64,000 bases of DNA, from contig NZ_CP149574.1 of NCBI RefSeq assembly GCF_037890675.1, positions 3,572,874-3,636,873 of the forward strand, given 5' to 3'. Positions within the stretch are counted from its first letter, which is position 1. Each line of letters opens with the position of its first letter. The notes beneath the pieces were generated by a model. It had not been told where the DNA came from, did no database searches, and saw only the letters and a list, made by a program, of their open reading frames with translations. The position numbers and the translations under genes were made by a program. This stretch comes from Methylovirgula sp. 4M-Z18 (GTDB taxonomy: Bacteria; Pseudomonadota; Alphaproteobacteria; Rhizobiales; Beijerinckiaceae). Of this stretch, positions 25,931 through 34,629 are shown one piece after another.

Positions 25931-27313
25931 TTACGGTTTGCTGCCCACGACGGTTTGCGCGGAAATCGTCGGTGTTTCGTTGGGAATGGCGACGCTATAA
26001 GCCGCATCCTCTAAGTCGCCGGTCGCAAAGATCGCGGTGCCGGAGAGAGCAGCCTCAAGGCGATCTTGGTCGAGATCCCCCTCCCAGCGCGCCATCACGA
26101 TGGTTGCGACGCCGTTGCCGATCATGTTCACCAGCGCGCGCGCCTCGCTCATGAAGCGGTCGATGCCGAGGATCAGAGCCATACCGGCCACCGGGATGGT
26201 CGGAACGACAGCAAGTGTTCCCACCAACGCAATGAAGGACGCGCCGGTCACGCCCGAAGCGCCCTTGGACGTGAACATCGCGACGGCAAGAATCGAGAGC
26301 TCTTGCGCAAATGTCAGGTTCGTGTTGGTGGCCTGCGCAACGAAAAGTGCGGCAAGACTCATGTAGATTGCCGTACCATCGGTGTTGAAGACATATCCCG
26401 TCGGAACGACCAGGCCCACGATAGAGCGCGCGCAGCCGGCACGCTCCAACTTCTCCATCAGGCTCGGCAATACCGGATCCGACGACGAGGTGCTGATGAC
26501 GACAAGGATCTCCTCTTTGATGTAGTACAAGAATTTGAAGATGTTGAATTTGGCCCACCAGGCAATGAGGCCAAGAACGCCGATGACGAAGACGAAGCTC
26601 GCGAGATAGAACGTGCCGATCAGGGTCAGCAGCGGCCCAAGTGAAGCGACGCCGTACTTGCCAACGGTGAAAGCCATGGCGCCAAACGCACCGATCGGCG
26701 CGAGACGCATGATCGCGTTGATCACGCCGAAGACCAGGCGCGATCCCGCATCGATGACATCACGCACAGGCTTGCCGCGCTCGCCCAGATGCGAGAGGGC
26801 ATAGCCGAACAGCACGGAAATCAGCACGACGGGCAGAATGTCGCCCTTGGCAAAGGCATCGATCACCGTATTTGGCACGATGTTGACCAAGAATTCGGTG
26901 ATCGATTGTTCGCCGGCCTTGCCGGCGTAGGCTTGGACCGCACCGACATCGAGCGTGGCGGGGTTCGCGTTGAATCCGGCGCCCGGCCGCACCACATTGG
27001 CGGCGACCAGGCCGATGACGAGTGCGATCGTTGAAACCACCTCAAAATAGACAAGCGCCTTGCCGCCGACGCGGCCGACTTTTTTGAGGTCGTTCATGCC
27101 CGCGATTCCCGACACCACGGTGCAGAAAATCACGAGCGTGATCACCATTTTGATGAGCTTGATGAAGACGTCGCCGAGCGGTTTCATATCGACGGCGATG
27201 GGTGGCCAGAAATGCCCGAGAGCAATTGCGAGAGCGATTGCTATCAGGACTTGCACATAGAGGATTTGATACCAGCGCTTGGGGCCTGGTGGTGAAGATT
27301 GGAGCGATGCCAT
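25931..27313 (-). CDS. dctA: C4-dicarboxylate/proton symporter DctA-like
   Basis: A 460-residue inner-membrane carrier of the DAACS family. The two conserved hairpin/helix motifs are present: [17 protein letters not shown] (serine-rich HP1) and [17 protein letters not shown] (TM7 NTDGT, Na+/H+ and substrate site), followed by [15 protein letters not shown] (HP2). The start at 27313 is chosen by GAGGAAA just upstream; the longer frame adds a hydrophilic leader. DctA imports succinate, malate or fumarate, but within this catabolic operon it may import an aromatic or keto-dicarboxylate. The symbol denotes the family. Confidence 0.92.
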   Translation of the reverse strand: MASLQSSPPGPKRWYQILYVQVLIAIALAIALGHFWPPIAVDMKPLGDVFIKLIKMVITLVIFCTVVSGIAGMNDLKKVGRVGGKALVYFEVVSTIALVIGLVAANVVRPGAGFNANPATLDVGAVQAYAGKAGEQSITEFLVNIVPNTVIDAFAKGDILPVVLISVLFGYALSHLGERGKPVRDVIDAGSRLVFGVINAIMRLAPIGAFGAMAFTVGKYGVASLGPLLTLIGTFYLASFVFVIGVLGLIAWWAKFNIFKFLYYIKEEILVVISTSSSDPVLPSLMEKLERAGCARSIVGLVVPTGYVFNTDGTAIYMSLAALFVAQATNTNLTFAQELSILAVAMFTSKGASGVTGASFIALVGTLAVVPTIPVAGMALILGIDRFMSEARALVNMIGNGVATIVMARWEGDLDQDRLEAALSGTAIFATGDLEDAAYSVAIPNETPTISAQTVVGSKP

Positions 27314-27407
27314 AGGGGTTTCCTCGGGACGAGCGACATCGACGCGATGGATCAGATGCATCCGCCGATGATTTTGGTTGCGGTTTTACGGGGGAGACGA
27401 GGCCTTC

Positions 27408-27776
27408 TTAGGGAGGCTTAACGGTTGCAGCCGCTGGCGGCTCGTGGAGCGGCATGGCGAGAAGGACGCAGGCGGGCCGCGACGACATGTTGCGCAGCTG
27501 ACGGCTTTCGAAGGGCGCGATCCGGCACGAATCCCAGCGGGAGAGGGTCATTTGTTCTTGCCCGTTCGAAATGCTTATTTCGCCGTCGAGCACGACATAG
27601 ATCTTTTCAAGATGCGAGGCACCAAGCGTGGTGCCGCCGTTTGGTTCGACGATCGAGACACCCATCCAAAGGCTGTCCGTCGGCCCGGCCTCGCGCCCCT
27701 GCAGACGGACCATGCGCATATGCTCATGCCCGGGTGCGTCATAGGGTGGTGCCGCGAAGAAACGTGTGACGTGCAT
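27408..27776 (-). CDS. Cupin-domain protein
   Basis: A 122-residue single-domain cupin (beta-barrel). The segments GGTTLGASHLEKIYVVLDGEI (conserved Gly, His and Glu) and the C-terminal RQLRNMSSRPACVLLAM match the two cupin motifs, though with few histidines, so metal binding is uncertain. It starts 4 bases after the MDR gene stop, which indicates one operon. Small cupins in catabolic operons often act as isomerases, decarboxylases or accessory proteins; the exact role is unknown. Confidence 0.82.
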   Translation of the reverse strand: MHVTRFFAAPPYDAPGHEHMRMVRLQGREAGPTDSLWMGVSIVEPNGGTTLGASHLEKIYVVLDGEISISNGQEQMTLSRWDSCRIAPFESRQLRNMSSRPACVLLAMPLHEPPAAATVKPP

Positions 27777-27780
27777 GGCC

Positions 27781-28797
27781 TCACTCTCCCGGTACGAGCA
27801 CGACGCGGTCGCGCGACGAGCCCATCACGGTCTGATAAGCGGTGTGGGCGCATTCGAGCGGATAGATCGCGTTGCGCACGATGGGGAAGGGCTTGAGAAA
27901 GCCGTCCGCGAAGCCAGGTGCAAGACCCTTTAAGATGGCCCCCGTCTCAACCGAGTTGAGCGAAATCGTATCGACGCCGACATAAGTGTGCCGGCCCTTG
28001 TAGAAGGCGAGGAGATCGAACGTGACATAGCGTTCGACCGCGGAGATGAAGATAGCGCGGCCGCCGGTCGCCATGGATTTCTGCCCGATGTCGTAGAAGG
28101 GATCGCCGACGGTATTGAAGACGATGTCGGCGCCCTTGCCTCCTGTGAGCTCGCGCACGCGGTGCGGTACATCGTCCGTGCTGGCGGAGAGAACGGCGAC
28201 CGGCCCATTCGCATGGCCGATATAACGGGCCTCGCCGCGCACGACTCCCATCACATTGGCGCCGCGCCAGCTCGCGATCTGCGCTGCGGCCTGGCCGACC
28301 TTGCCGTTGATCCCGAGAATAAGAACGTTCTCGCCGGGAACCGGCAGCCCGGCGCGTTGCAAACCTTCGGATGCGGTGACGAACGGCACGCCAATCCCGG
28401 CCGCCTCTTTCACATCGATGCCGGGTGGGATCTCGACCACCGCATCGGCCTCGACGATCATGTGGCTGGCGTGCGAGCCATCCCGGCGTATGCCGAGATC
28501 GCCCGAAGACCCGAACACCATCTTGCCGATGAGCGACGGCACTCCGGCGATGACCCGACCGGCATAATCGCGGCCGGGCGTGCGGGGAAAGACGGCGTAG
28601 GGCATCAGCCCGGTCGCCGCTTTGGCGTCCGAAGGATTGACCGCCGCCGCATGGATTTCGACAAGAACCTCGTCGGATGCAAGCGCGCGCAGCGGGCTCT
28701 TTGCCACCGGCAATTCGATTTCCTGGTAGCTTGGTGCTTTATGCGCAAGCCGCAGGGCCTTGACGGAGTCCGGCATATCATTGTGCATGAGAGACAT
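27781..28797 (-). CDS. MDR-family NADPH:quinone/enoyl reductase-like oxidoreductase
   Basis: A 338-residue medium-chain dehydrogenase/reductase. The GroES-like N-domain (EVLVEIHAAAVNPSDAK, then FPRTPGRDYAGRVI) and the Rossmann part with ENVLILGINGKVGQAAAQIA (GxNGxVG in place of GxGxxG) identify it. The catalytic-zinc cysteine (usual GHE...C pattern) is absent, so it belongs to the zinc-independent quinone oxidoreductase branch. The start at 28797 follows AAGGAA at 7 bases. It is fourth in the operon, between BKACE and cupin genes. It probably reduces an enone or quinone intermediate. Confidence 0.88.
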   Translation of the reverse strand: MSLMHNDMPDSVKALRLAHKAPSYQEIELPVAKSPLRALASDEVLVEIHAAAVNPSDAKAATGLMPYAVFPRTPGRDYAGRVIAGVPSLIGKMVFGSSGDLGIRRDGSHASHMIVEADAVVEIPPGIDVKEAAGIGVPFVTASEGLQRAGLPVPGENVLILGINGKVGQAAAQIASWRGANVMGVVRGEARYIGHANGPVAVLSASTDDVPHRVRELTGGKGADIVFNTVGDPFYDIGQKSMATGGRAIFISAVERYVTFDLLAFYKGRHTYVGVDTISLNSVETGAILKGLAPGFADGFLKPFPIVRNAIYPLECAHTAYQTVMGSSRDRVVLVPGE

Positions 28798-28830
28798 AAC
28801 CCATTCCTTCATATCGATTCAGCTACGGTC

Positions 28831-29712
28831 TTAGAGGCCGATGAGGGCGCGCGCTTCTTGCGGATTCGCGATCTGGCCGCCGAGGTCCTCAACGATCCGG
28901 CGCGCCTTGGTCACGAGAGCGGCATTGGATGGCGCGAGTTCGCCGTGGCTGAGATAGACAGCGTCCTCCAACCCAACCCGAACATGGCCACCGGCCAAAT
29001 AGGAGAGCGCGACCGACGGCAAGGAATGGCGTCCGATGCCGATCGCGGTGAAGGTCGCGTCCGGCGGCAAGAGTCCGCGGGCATAGAGCACCGTTTCCGG
29101 TGACGGTTGAAAGCCGTAACGCACGCCCATCACGAAAGAGGTCAGTGCCGGTCCGCGCAACGTGCCGTCCTTGAGAAGATCCTGCAGCAAGGCGATGTCT
29201 CCCGAATCGAATAATTCGATCTCCGGCTTGACGCCTGCCTCCGCAATCACTTTGGCCATCCGCCGCACATTGGCCGGCGTGTTGATGACCACTTCGCCGC
29301 CCGAATTCATCGTGTTGAGATCGAGCGTGCAAATGTCGGGTTTGAGGGCCGCGATGTGTTCGACGCGGCGCTCCGGTTGCATCAGCGTGGTGCCGGGTGC
29401 GGCAACGCTCGGGTCGTCTGCCGAAGGCACGAAACGGCCGCCTGGACCCGTTGTCACATTGATGATGAGGTCCGGATTCTTGGCGCGAATGCGCGCAAGA
29501 ACGTCCTGATAGAGAGCAAGTTCCATCGACGGACTGCCGGTCCTGGGATCGCGTACATGGATGTGGACAACCGCGGCGCCTGCCTCGGCCGCACCCAAGG
29601 CGGAATCGGCAATCTGCTCGGGGGTGATGGGCAGATGCGGCGTCTGTTCCGGCCTTGTTAGATTGCCGGTGATGGCGCAGGTGATGAAGATTTTTGGCAG
29701 AGGAGCGCGCAT
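28831..29712 (-). CDS. BKACE family beta-keto acid cleavage enzyme (DUF849)
   Basis: A 293-residue TIM-barrel enzyme that cleaves a beta-keto acid with acetyl-CoA to give acetoacetate and a CoA ester. The metal-ligand region is AAVVHIHVRD (H50, H52), and the third ligand is probably E249 in VRVGLEDAVYL. KPEIELFDSG and the GRHSLPS segment fit the family. Characterised members act on 3-keto-5-aminohexanoate, dehydrocarnitine and other beta-keto acids; the substrate-specificity residues cannot be read with certainty here. It sits 12 bases downstream of the SDR gene, which may produce its keto substrate from a hydroxy acid. Confidence 0.93.
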   Translation of the reverse strand: MRAPLPKIFITCAITGNLTRPEQTPHLPITPEQIADSALGAAEAGAAVVHIHVRDPRTGSPSMELALYQDVLARIRAKNPDLIINVTTGPGGRFVPSADDPSVAAPGTTLMQPERRVEHIAALKPDICTLDLNTMNSGGEVVINTPANVRRMAKVIAEAGVKPEIELFDSGDIALLQDLLKDGTLRGPALTSFVMGVRYGFQPSPETVLYARGLLPPDATFTAIGIGRHSLPSVALSYLAGGHVRVGLEDAVYLSHGELAPSNAALVTKARRIVEDLGGQIANPQEARALIGL

Positions 29713-29724
29713 GGTGAAGATCCT

Positions 29725-30537
29725 TTAGAGTGCGCGGCCGCCATCGACTTGGATGATGTGTCCCGTCGAAAAGGTCAGCATCGTGGCGCAGGCCGTGATC
29801 GCGGCGGCAATGTCTTCCGCTTCGCCGATGCGCTTCAAGGGGGTCGACGCCTTGACCTTGTCGTTGAAGTCGGTGCCGCGGCCGGGCACGAAAGCGGTAT
29901 CGACCACGCCGGGGGAGACGGCGAGCACCCGTACTTCGGGGGCAAGCACACGCGCCAGGGCCTTGGTCATGACATCGATCCCGGCTTTGGCCGCGCAATA
30001 GGCGATGGACGAACCGACCCCCGTGAATGCCGCGATCGAAGAGATCGAAACCACGAGCCCGTCGCCGGATGCTTTCAGCATGGTCGCGAAGGTTCTGATG
30101 GCCGCGAATTGTCCGCGCCAATTGACCTGCATCATGCGGTCGATGAGCTCATCCGTGAGCGCATCGAGATCCGCATGCGGCACGGGCTTGGTGAAGCCTG
30201 CCGCATTGACCAGAATGTCGAGCCGGCCATAGCGCGCCTGCAGCATATCGCGCAGGGCGATCAGCGAAGCCGTGTCGGCAACGTCGGCAACGTGGGCCGA
30301 ATGAGGACCGCCCACTTCGCCGATCAGCGCTTGGGCCGCGGCCCGGTCTCGTTCGGTGTCGAGATGGGTGATGGCAACGGTTGCGCCGGCAGCGGCGAGC
30401 TGTCGGCTGGTGGCCGCGCCGATGGCGCCTGCGCCGCCGACGACGAGAGCGACCTTGCCGGCCAGCGATCGTGGAAAGGCGGTGCGCTGCGATGCTGCCG
30501 CTGCGGATGATGTATTGGATATCGTTTGGGTCGACAT
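29725..30537 (-). CDS. SDR-family NAD(P)-dependent oxidoreductase
   Basis: A 270-residue classical short-chain dehydrogenase. The cofactor motif GGAGAIG is at 34-40, the NAAG structural motif at 111-114, and the catalytic Ser-Tyr-Lys set is complete (SSIAAF Ser near 167, Y180 and K184 in YCAAK). The start at 30537 is a choice between two in-frame ATGs; the one at 30549 adds four residues. The Asp after the second beta strand (TATHLDTER-like region, THLD) hints at NAD preference. It is second in the operon and likely oxidises a hydroxy acid to a keto acid for the BKACE enzyme. Confidence 0.9.
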   Translation of the reverse strand: MSTQTISNTSSAAAASQRTAFPRSLAGKVALVVGGAGAIGAATSRQLAAAGATVAITHLDTERDRAAAQALIGEVGGPHSAHVADVADTASLIALRDMLQARYGRLDILVNAAGFTKPVPHADLDALTDELIDRMMQVNWRGQFAAIRTFATMLKASGDGLVVSISSIAAFTGVGSSIAYCAAKAGIDVMTKALARVLAPEVRVLAVSPGVVDTAFVPGRGTDFNDKVKASTPLKRIGEAEDIAAAITACATMLTFSTGHIIQVDGGRAL

Positions 30538-30635
30538 GAGAGGTCTCATCGGTTGAAAAATTGAAACAGAAGCTTTGTCGTGCCGAGCCACTCAGCCCTT
30601 CACGTGAGAGGCGGCGCGTCGCGCGGCGAAAGGCG

Positions 30636-31562
30636 CTAACGGATCGGCGGTACGGGCAGTTTCGCCTCGCCTTTTTCCATCACGAATTCGTAAGTGAGCC
30701 GGAACCAAGGGCCGGCGACGTCGGCTGCCGGGGCAACGCCCTGGCCTTTCCGAAAATCGCCGATCAAATGGCGCGTCACGCCGAAGACGACGTCGCTTTC
30801 TAGATGCTGGTCATCGTCGACGAAGATTTGCGTGATCAACGTCTTGAAGCCCGGCTTGTAGCAAAGGAAATGCAAATGGGCCGGGCGGTAGGGATGACGC
30901 AGTTGCGCGCGCAGCAGGTCCCCGACGGGCCCATCGGTCGGCACCGGATAACCTGCCGGCTTGACGGATCGGAACGAAATGCGGCCCTCCGCATCCGTCC
31001 TGAACTTGCCGCGCAAATTCATGTTGGCCTGGGCCGGATCCTGGTTCTCGTACAGGCCGACGGGCGAGGCCTGCCAGACGTCTACCTCAACGTCCGCAAG
31101 CGGCTTCCCCTCCGGATCTCTGATGTGGCACTCGGCGAACAGCGCATCGCCGGGTGTTTCCGATCGAATGATCGAACCGCCGTTCGGCGTCTCCGGCGAA
31201 TGCATGCGCCAGAAGGGCCCAAGCAGAGCGGCCGCCGTCTCGGTCGCACCGTTTTGTCCGTTATTGAGCAGGCAAACGAGGGTGGAGAAGCCCAGGACAT
31301 CCGAAAACAGGATTCCCTCGTTATGGCTGTCATTGGTCGCCTGGCCGATGCGATTGAGAAAGCCGACGCCGAGTTCGAACTCCTCCTCGGTGAGCCGCGT
31401 TTCGCGGGCAAAAGCGTGCATGTGGCGCACGAAGGAGGCCACGATCTCGCGCAGACGGGCGTTCGGCGCCCGTTTCATGGCATCCAGGACCACAGCGGTG
31501 ACGGCGCTCTCGTCCTCAATGATATGCGAGACGCCGGATGGCGAAGCGGGTTTGACGTTCAC
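30636..31562 (-). CDS. Intradiol ring-cleavage dioxygenase (catechol/hydroxyquinol 1,2-dioxygenase type)
   Basis: A 308-residue non-heme Fe(III) enzyme that opens a catechol-type ring between the two hydroxyls. A helical N-terminal dioxygenase domain precedes the beta core. Ligands are visible at Y171 (SPVGLYENQ), Y205 (PAGYPVPTDG), H229 and H231 (HPYRPAHLHF). The start is the GTG at 31562, six bases after GGGAGGAAATCC, rather than the upstream ATG at 31580, whose own start region has no ribosome site. It is the first gene after the LacI-controlled promoter. Partner muconate or maleylacetate enzymes are not nearby. Confidence 0.92.
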   Translation of the reverse strand: MNVKPASPSGVSHIIEDESAVTAVVLDAMKRAPNARLREIVASFVRHMHAFARETRLTEEEFELGVGFLNRIGQATNDSHNEGILFSDVLGFSTLVCLLNNGQNGATETAAALLGPFWRMHSPETPNGGSIIRSETPGDALFAECHIRDPEGKPLADVEVDVWQASPVGLYENQDPAQANMNLRGKFRTDAEGRISFRSVKPAGYPVPTDGPVGDLLRAQLRHPYRPAHLHFLCYKPGFKTLITQIFVDDDQHLESDVVFGVTRHLIGDFRKGQGVAPAADVAGPWFRLTYEFVMEKGEAKLPVPPIR

Positions 31563-31584
31563 GGATTTCCTCCCACACATTTTT

Positions 31585-31631
31585 TGTGCGATCGATTGCA
31601 TTACTATGTGCAATCGATCGCACATTGTCAA
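31585..31631 (-). promoter_or_regulatory. LacI twin operators overlapping the promoter of the catabolic operon
   Basis: On the minus strand TTGACA (31631-31626), a 17-base spacer and CATAGT (31608-31603) form the promoter. The spacer is TGTGCGATCGATTGCA-like operator 2 (31609-31624), and operator 1 (31585-31600) lies just downstream of the -10. The two 16-base arms are perfect reverse complements; each has its own dyad, TGC-N8-GCA around ATCGAT, and the centres are 22 bases apart. That fits two LacI-family dimers on the same face of the helix. Confidence 0.78.
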
Positions 31632-31685
31632 GACGGGTCTATCGTGCTTTTTTGGCGCGAACTCGATTCTCTAGGTGCATGGGCG

Positions 31686-32747
31686 ATGACAACCGTTCCC
31701 TCCAACCCCACGACTGGCCGTGCCGCCACGCTGCAGTCCATCGCCACCGCGGCCGGCGTGCACCGCTCGACCGCAGCCCGCGCCCTCGATCCGGCGCAGA
31801 GCCACCGGATTTCGCCGGAAGTGGTGGAACGCGTGCGCCACGAAGCCCAGAGGCAAGGCTACCGCCGCGACACGATCGCGGCTTCGCTGCGCACGGGCCG
31901 CTCGAGCCTTGTCGGCGTTCTCCTTCCCGATCTCGGCAATCCGGTGTTCGCGCCCATTCTCGATGGCATCGGCCTGTACCTGGCCGAACGAGGCTATTCG
32001 ATGCTGGTGACGGGCGGTGCGGACGAGGCGTCGCAGATCGGAATCGTCGAGGAGCTCATGGCCCGGCGCGTCGACGGGTTGGTTTTGGCGACGGTCCGCC
32101 GCGACGATCCCGTCGTTACGATCTGCCTTGCCGCCGGTCTGCCCACGGTTCTGGTCAATCGCGGGGAAGACGATTTGCGCACCGCGTCCGTCGTCACCGA
32201 CGATATGGGCGGTATGGCCCTGGCGGTCGATCATCTGGTGTCGCTGGGTCATCGCAGGATCGGCCATCTTGCCGGTCCGCAAAGCCTATCGACCGGCGCC
32301 CTGCGCCGGCAGGGGTTCGAAAACGCCATGACGGCAGCAGGGCTCGATCCGTGCCCGATCGTCACCGCCACGGCCTATAGCCGCGACGCCGGCGAGGCGG
32401 CGACGGCGCTATTGCTCAACCGCTATCCGCACCTGACGGCGATTGCCGCCGGCAACGATCTCTTGGCGCTCGGCGCCTATCTCGACGTGAAGCGGCGCGG
32501 CCTGACCTGCCCCGGGGACATTTCCATTGTCGGTCACAACGACATGCCGCTCGTCGACATGGTCGATCCGCCCTTGACCACCATCCATATCGGACACCGC
32601 GAAATGGGGGCCAGCGCCGCGGCGCTCCTGCTTGAGCGGATCGGCACGCCAAGCCTGTCTCCGGTAAGGAGACTCGCTTCGGCTGAACTCATTGTCCGCG
32701 CCTCGACGAAGCAGCTTGCACGCGCAGATACGGCGATCGGTTTCTGA
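31686..32747 (+). CDS. LacI-family transcriptional regulator
   Basis: A 353-residue regulator. The LacI headpiece (TLQSIATAAGVHRSTAARAL, residues about 15-34, then the hinge SPEVVERVRHEAQRQGY) precedes a periplasmic-binding-protein-like effector domain (SLVGVLLPDLGNPVFAPIL to the C-terminus, with HRRIGHLAGP and SIVGHNDMPLVDMVDPPLTT). It is divergent from the intradiol dioxygenase operon, and its start lies 60 bases from the operator pair, so it probably represses that operon and itself. The effector is likely a pathway metabolite and is not known. Confidence 0.93.
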   Translation: MTTVPSNPTTGRAATLQSIATAAGVHRSTAARALDPAQSHRISPEVVERVRHEAQRQGYRRDTIAASLRTGRSSLVGVLLPDLGNPVFAPILDGIGLYLAERGYSMLVTGGADEASQIGIVEELMARRVDGLVLATVRRDDPVVTICLAAGLPTVLVNRGEDDLRTASVVTDDMGGMALAVDHLVSLGHRRIGHLAGPQSLSTGALRRQGFENAMTAAGLDPCPIVTATAYSRDAGEAATALLLNRYPHLTAIAAGNDLLALGAYLDVKRRGLTCPGDISIVGHNDMPLVDMVDPPLTTIHIGHREMGASAAALLLERIGTPSLSPVRRLASAELIVRASTKQLARADTAIGF

Positions 32748-32770
32748 TCACGATGTCTTTCGTGCGAGCC

Positions 32771-33277
32771 CTAGCTGGAGAACAGCATCGCGATCCGAGC
32801 CTTGAGGAGCCTGAACATGAATTGGGCCGAATAGCCTGGACTGGCTGGCATATGATCCGGATTATTGAGGGGATCGGACGCGAATTTCGTGCAAACCAAC
32901 ATCTCAGGTCTCGGTGGGCTTCCTTTAACGCGCGCACGATAGATGTCGACCCAATGCTTGCTGTCGTCAAAATCGAGGACCATGACGCTGTTGCAGCATG
33001 TGGCGATTTTGCGGTTCGTCGCCGAATTGTCGCGAAGCTTGAGCGTCGCTAACAACGGCTCGCCATGGATGCAGCGAACGCGATCCCTTCGGTAGGCGAT
33101 GAAGGCGGTTCCACCATCGCTTTCGCAAAACGATGCAGCACCCGGCAATTCTTCGATCTGCTGCGCGGCCGCCTGACAATCGTCGCAATAGCAAATCACC
33201 GTGGCAATCGGCTTTCCGGCGGCCTCGATCTCGACGTTTCCGCAAGCACAGGATGCGGTCAGGCGAGGGACATTCAT
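32771..33277 (-). CDS. GFA-like/DUF6151 cysteine-rich protein
   Basis: A 168-residue protein with the cysteine arrangement of the glutathione-dependent formaldehyde-activating (GFA)/CENP-V-like fold: SCACGNVE (C-x-C), CYCDDCQ (CxC...C), and ATCCN later, probably binding zinc. The start ATG overlaps the VOC gene stop (TGATG), so the two are translationally coupled. It may be DUF6151-like; whether it handles formaldehyde is not shown by the sequence. The gene runs convergently to the LacI gene, with a 23-base gap. Confidence 0.78.
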   Translation of the reverse strand: MNVPRLTASCACGNVEIEAAGKPIATVICYCDDCQAAAQQIEELPGAASFCESDGGTAFIAYRRDRVRCIHGEPLLATLKLRDNSATNRKIATCCNSVMVLDFDDSKHWVDIYRARVKGSPPRPEMLVCTKFASDPLNNPDHMPASPGYSAQFMFRLLKARIAMLFSS

Positions 33278-33639
33278 CAATTGCTGATCACAATGCGGTT
33301 GCCCTCGCTGTCCTCTATCTCGGCAACCTGCCGCCGAGGATCATATGGAGCAGGCGTTACGTCCGCGACGATCTTGACACCTTTCAACGCAAGACCATGC
33401 ACCGCCGACGGCACGTCGTCGGCCACGAAGACCAGTACGGGCCCGTTGGACGGAGCCTCGTCCTGTCTGCGGACGAAATGCAGAGAAGTCTCCGCGCCGG
33501 GAAATCCAACCTCGATCCAACGCCAACCGCCCGCGCCCATCGCAGCGTCGGCAACCACTTGGCATCCGAATTTGTCGACGTAGAATGCTTTGGCCCGAGC
33601 CTGATCGAATACCGGCAATTCGGCGAATGAAACGAACAC
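33277..33639 (-). CDS. VOC-family (glyoxalase/bleomycin resistance-like) protein
   Basis: A 120-residue vicinal-oxygen-chelate fold protein: VFDQARAKAFYVDKFGCQVV, the middle WRWIEVGFPGAETSLHF, and EIEDSEGNRIVI near the C-terminus. The start is the GTG at 33639, because AGGGAGAG lies 7 bases upstream; an ATG at 33672 would add 11 residues, but it overlaps the TetR operator. Such proteins are glyoxalases, dioxygenases or resistance proteins. Divergent from the tetR gene and coupled to the GFA-like gene, it is probably controlled by TetR. Confidence 0.82.
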   Translation of the reverse strand: MFVSFAELPVFDQARAKAFYVDKFGCQVVADAAMGAGGWRWIEVGFPGAETSLHFVRRQDEAPSNGPVLVFVADDVPSAVHGLALKGVKIVADVTPAPYDPRRQVAEIEDSEGNRIVISN

Positions 33640-33673
33640 GGCGACACTCTCCCTGCATATTTGATCTTTCATT

Positions 33674-33692
33674 ATACTAGACCGTCTAGTAT
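33674..33692. promoter_or_regulatory. TetR-type operator palindrome
   Basis: ATACTAGAC (33674-33682), one base, then GTCTAGTAT (33684-33692) is a perfect 9-base inverted repeat between the divergent VOC and tetR genes. It lies 35 bases before the VOC GTG and 42 before tetR, so a bound dimer would cover both promoters. Confidence 0.8.
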
Positions 33693-33733
33693 GATACGTC
33701 AAGGCAATGAGTCAGGCATGAAGCGAGGCCGCG

Positions 33734-34387
33734 ATGGGGCTCAATAAGAAATCGGAAGTCAAAGCCGTCGGGCGCACGCAGAAGACTGCCGGCAAACGGG
33801 CGGCTGTCCTTGATGCCGCGGCGACGGCTTTCCTCAGCGTCGGCTACCTGGGTGCCAGCATGGACGAAATTGCTGAAATGGCCGGCGTATCAAAACAGAC
33901 GATCTATACGTACTTTTCGAACAAGGAGGCCCTGTTCGTCGCCATGGCGTCGGCGCTCTCCAACGAGGCAAGTGATCGCGTCCACAAGGACGTCCCCGAA
34001 TTCACCGACGAAGACGACTTGGAACTCTACTTGGTCGACTATGCCGTCCGTCAGCTCCAAGTCGTCCTCACGCCCAGGATCTTGCAGTTGCGCCGTCTGG
34101 TGATCGGAGAGGTCGGGCGCTTCCCTGAGCTTGGTGCTGCGCTCTATGCCGGCGGCCCTGGGCGGGCGATCGCAGCGCTGGCCACGGCATTCGAGAGGCT
34201 CGCGACGCGCGGCCTCCTCTCGGTTCGCGACCCTTTGCTCGCCGCTACCCAGTTCAATTGGCTGATCATGTCCGCGCCTCTCAACCGCGCGATGCTGCTC
34301 GGCGACACCGCCATCCCGAGTGCGAAGGAGCTTCGCACTCACGCCAAGCAGGGTGTGCGCATGTTTCTTGCGGCCTATTCCAGGTGA
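33734..34387 (+). CDS. TetR/AcrR-family transcriptional regulator
   Basis: A 217-residue repressor. The helix-turn-helix is VGYLGASMDEIAEMAGVSKQ followed by TIYTYFSNKEALF (residues about 36-67), and the C-terminal 140 residues form the ligand domain of the AcrR/YP-type TetR_C group. The operator at 33674-33692 immediately upstream implies autoregulation and control of the VOC/GFA pair. The ligand is unknown. There is no efflux gene next to it. Confidence 0.92.
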   Translation: MGLNKKSEVKAVGRTQKTAGKRAAVLDAAATAFLSVGYLGASMDEIAEMAGVSKQTIYTYFSNKEALFVAMASALSNEASDRVHKDVPEFTDEDDLELYLVDYAVRQLQVVLTPRILQLRRLVIGEVGRFPELGAALYAGGPGRAIAALATAFERLATRGLLSVRDPLLAATQFNWLIMSAPLNRAMLLGDTAIPSAKELRTHAKQGVRMFLAAYSR

Positions 34388-34629
34388 CGGCTTCAGAGAG
34401 ATTTTCGGCCATCGCGCTGGCTTCGTAAAGTCGAGCCCAGACGGCAGGCCCCTGGGAGACGCTATCGCGTTGCCTCGTCATGACGATACCCGCGCAGCCT
34501 ACCTCTCCGTCGTAGGCAAAGGCGCATCCTTGGCGGTGCATCCCGATTTACTGCTGCCGAGGCCGGCGCTAACGGCTAGCGGTTAAGCAGGCAGATAGCC
34601 CCTCCCAAGCGAGGCGTCAGGACGCAGCT

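Noticed and set aside
33277-33672. ATG at 33672 as start of the VOC gene
   Set aside because: It lies within one base of the TetR operator palindrome (33674-33692) with no ribosome site; GTG 33639 has AGGGAGAG at proper spacing.
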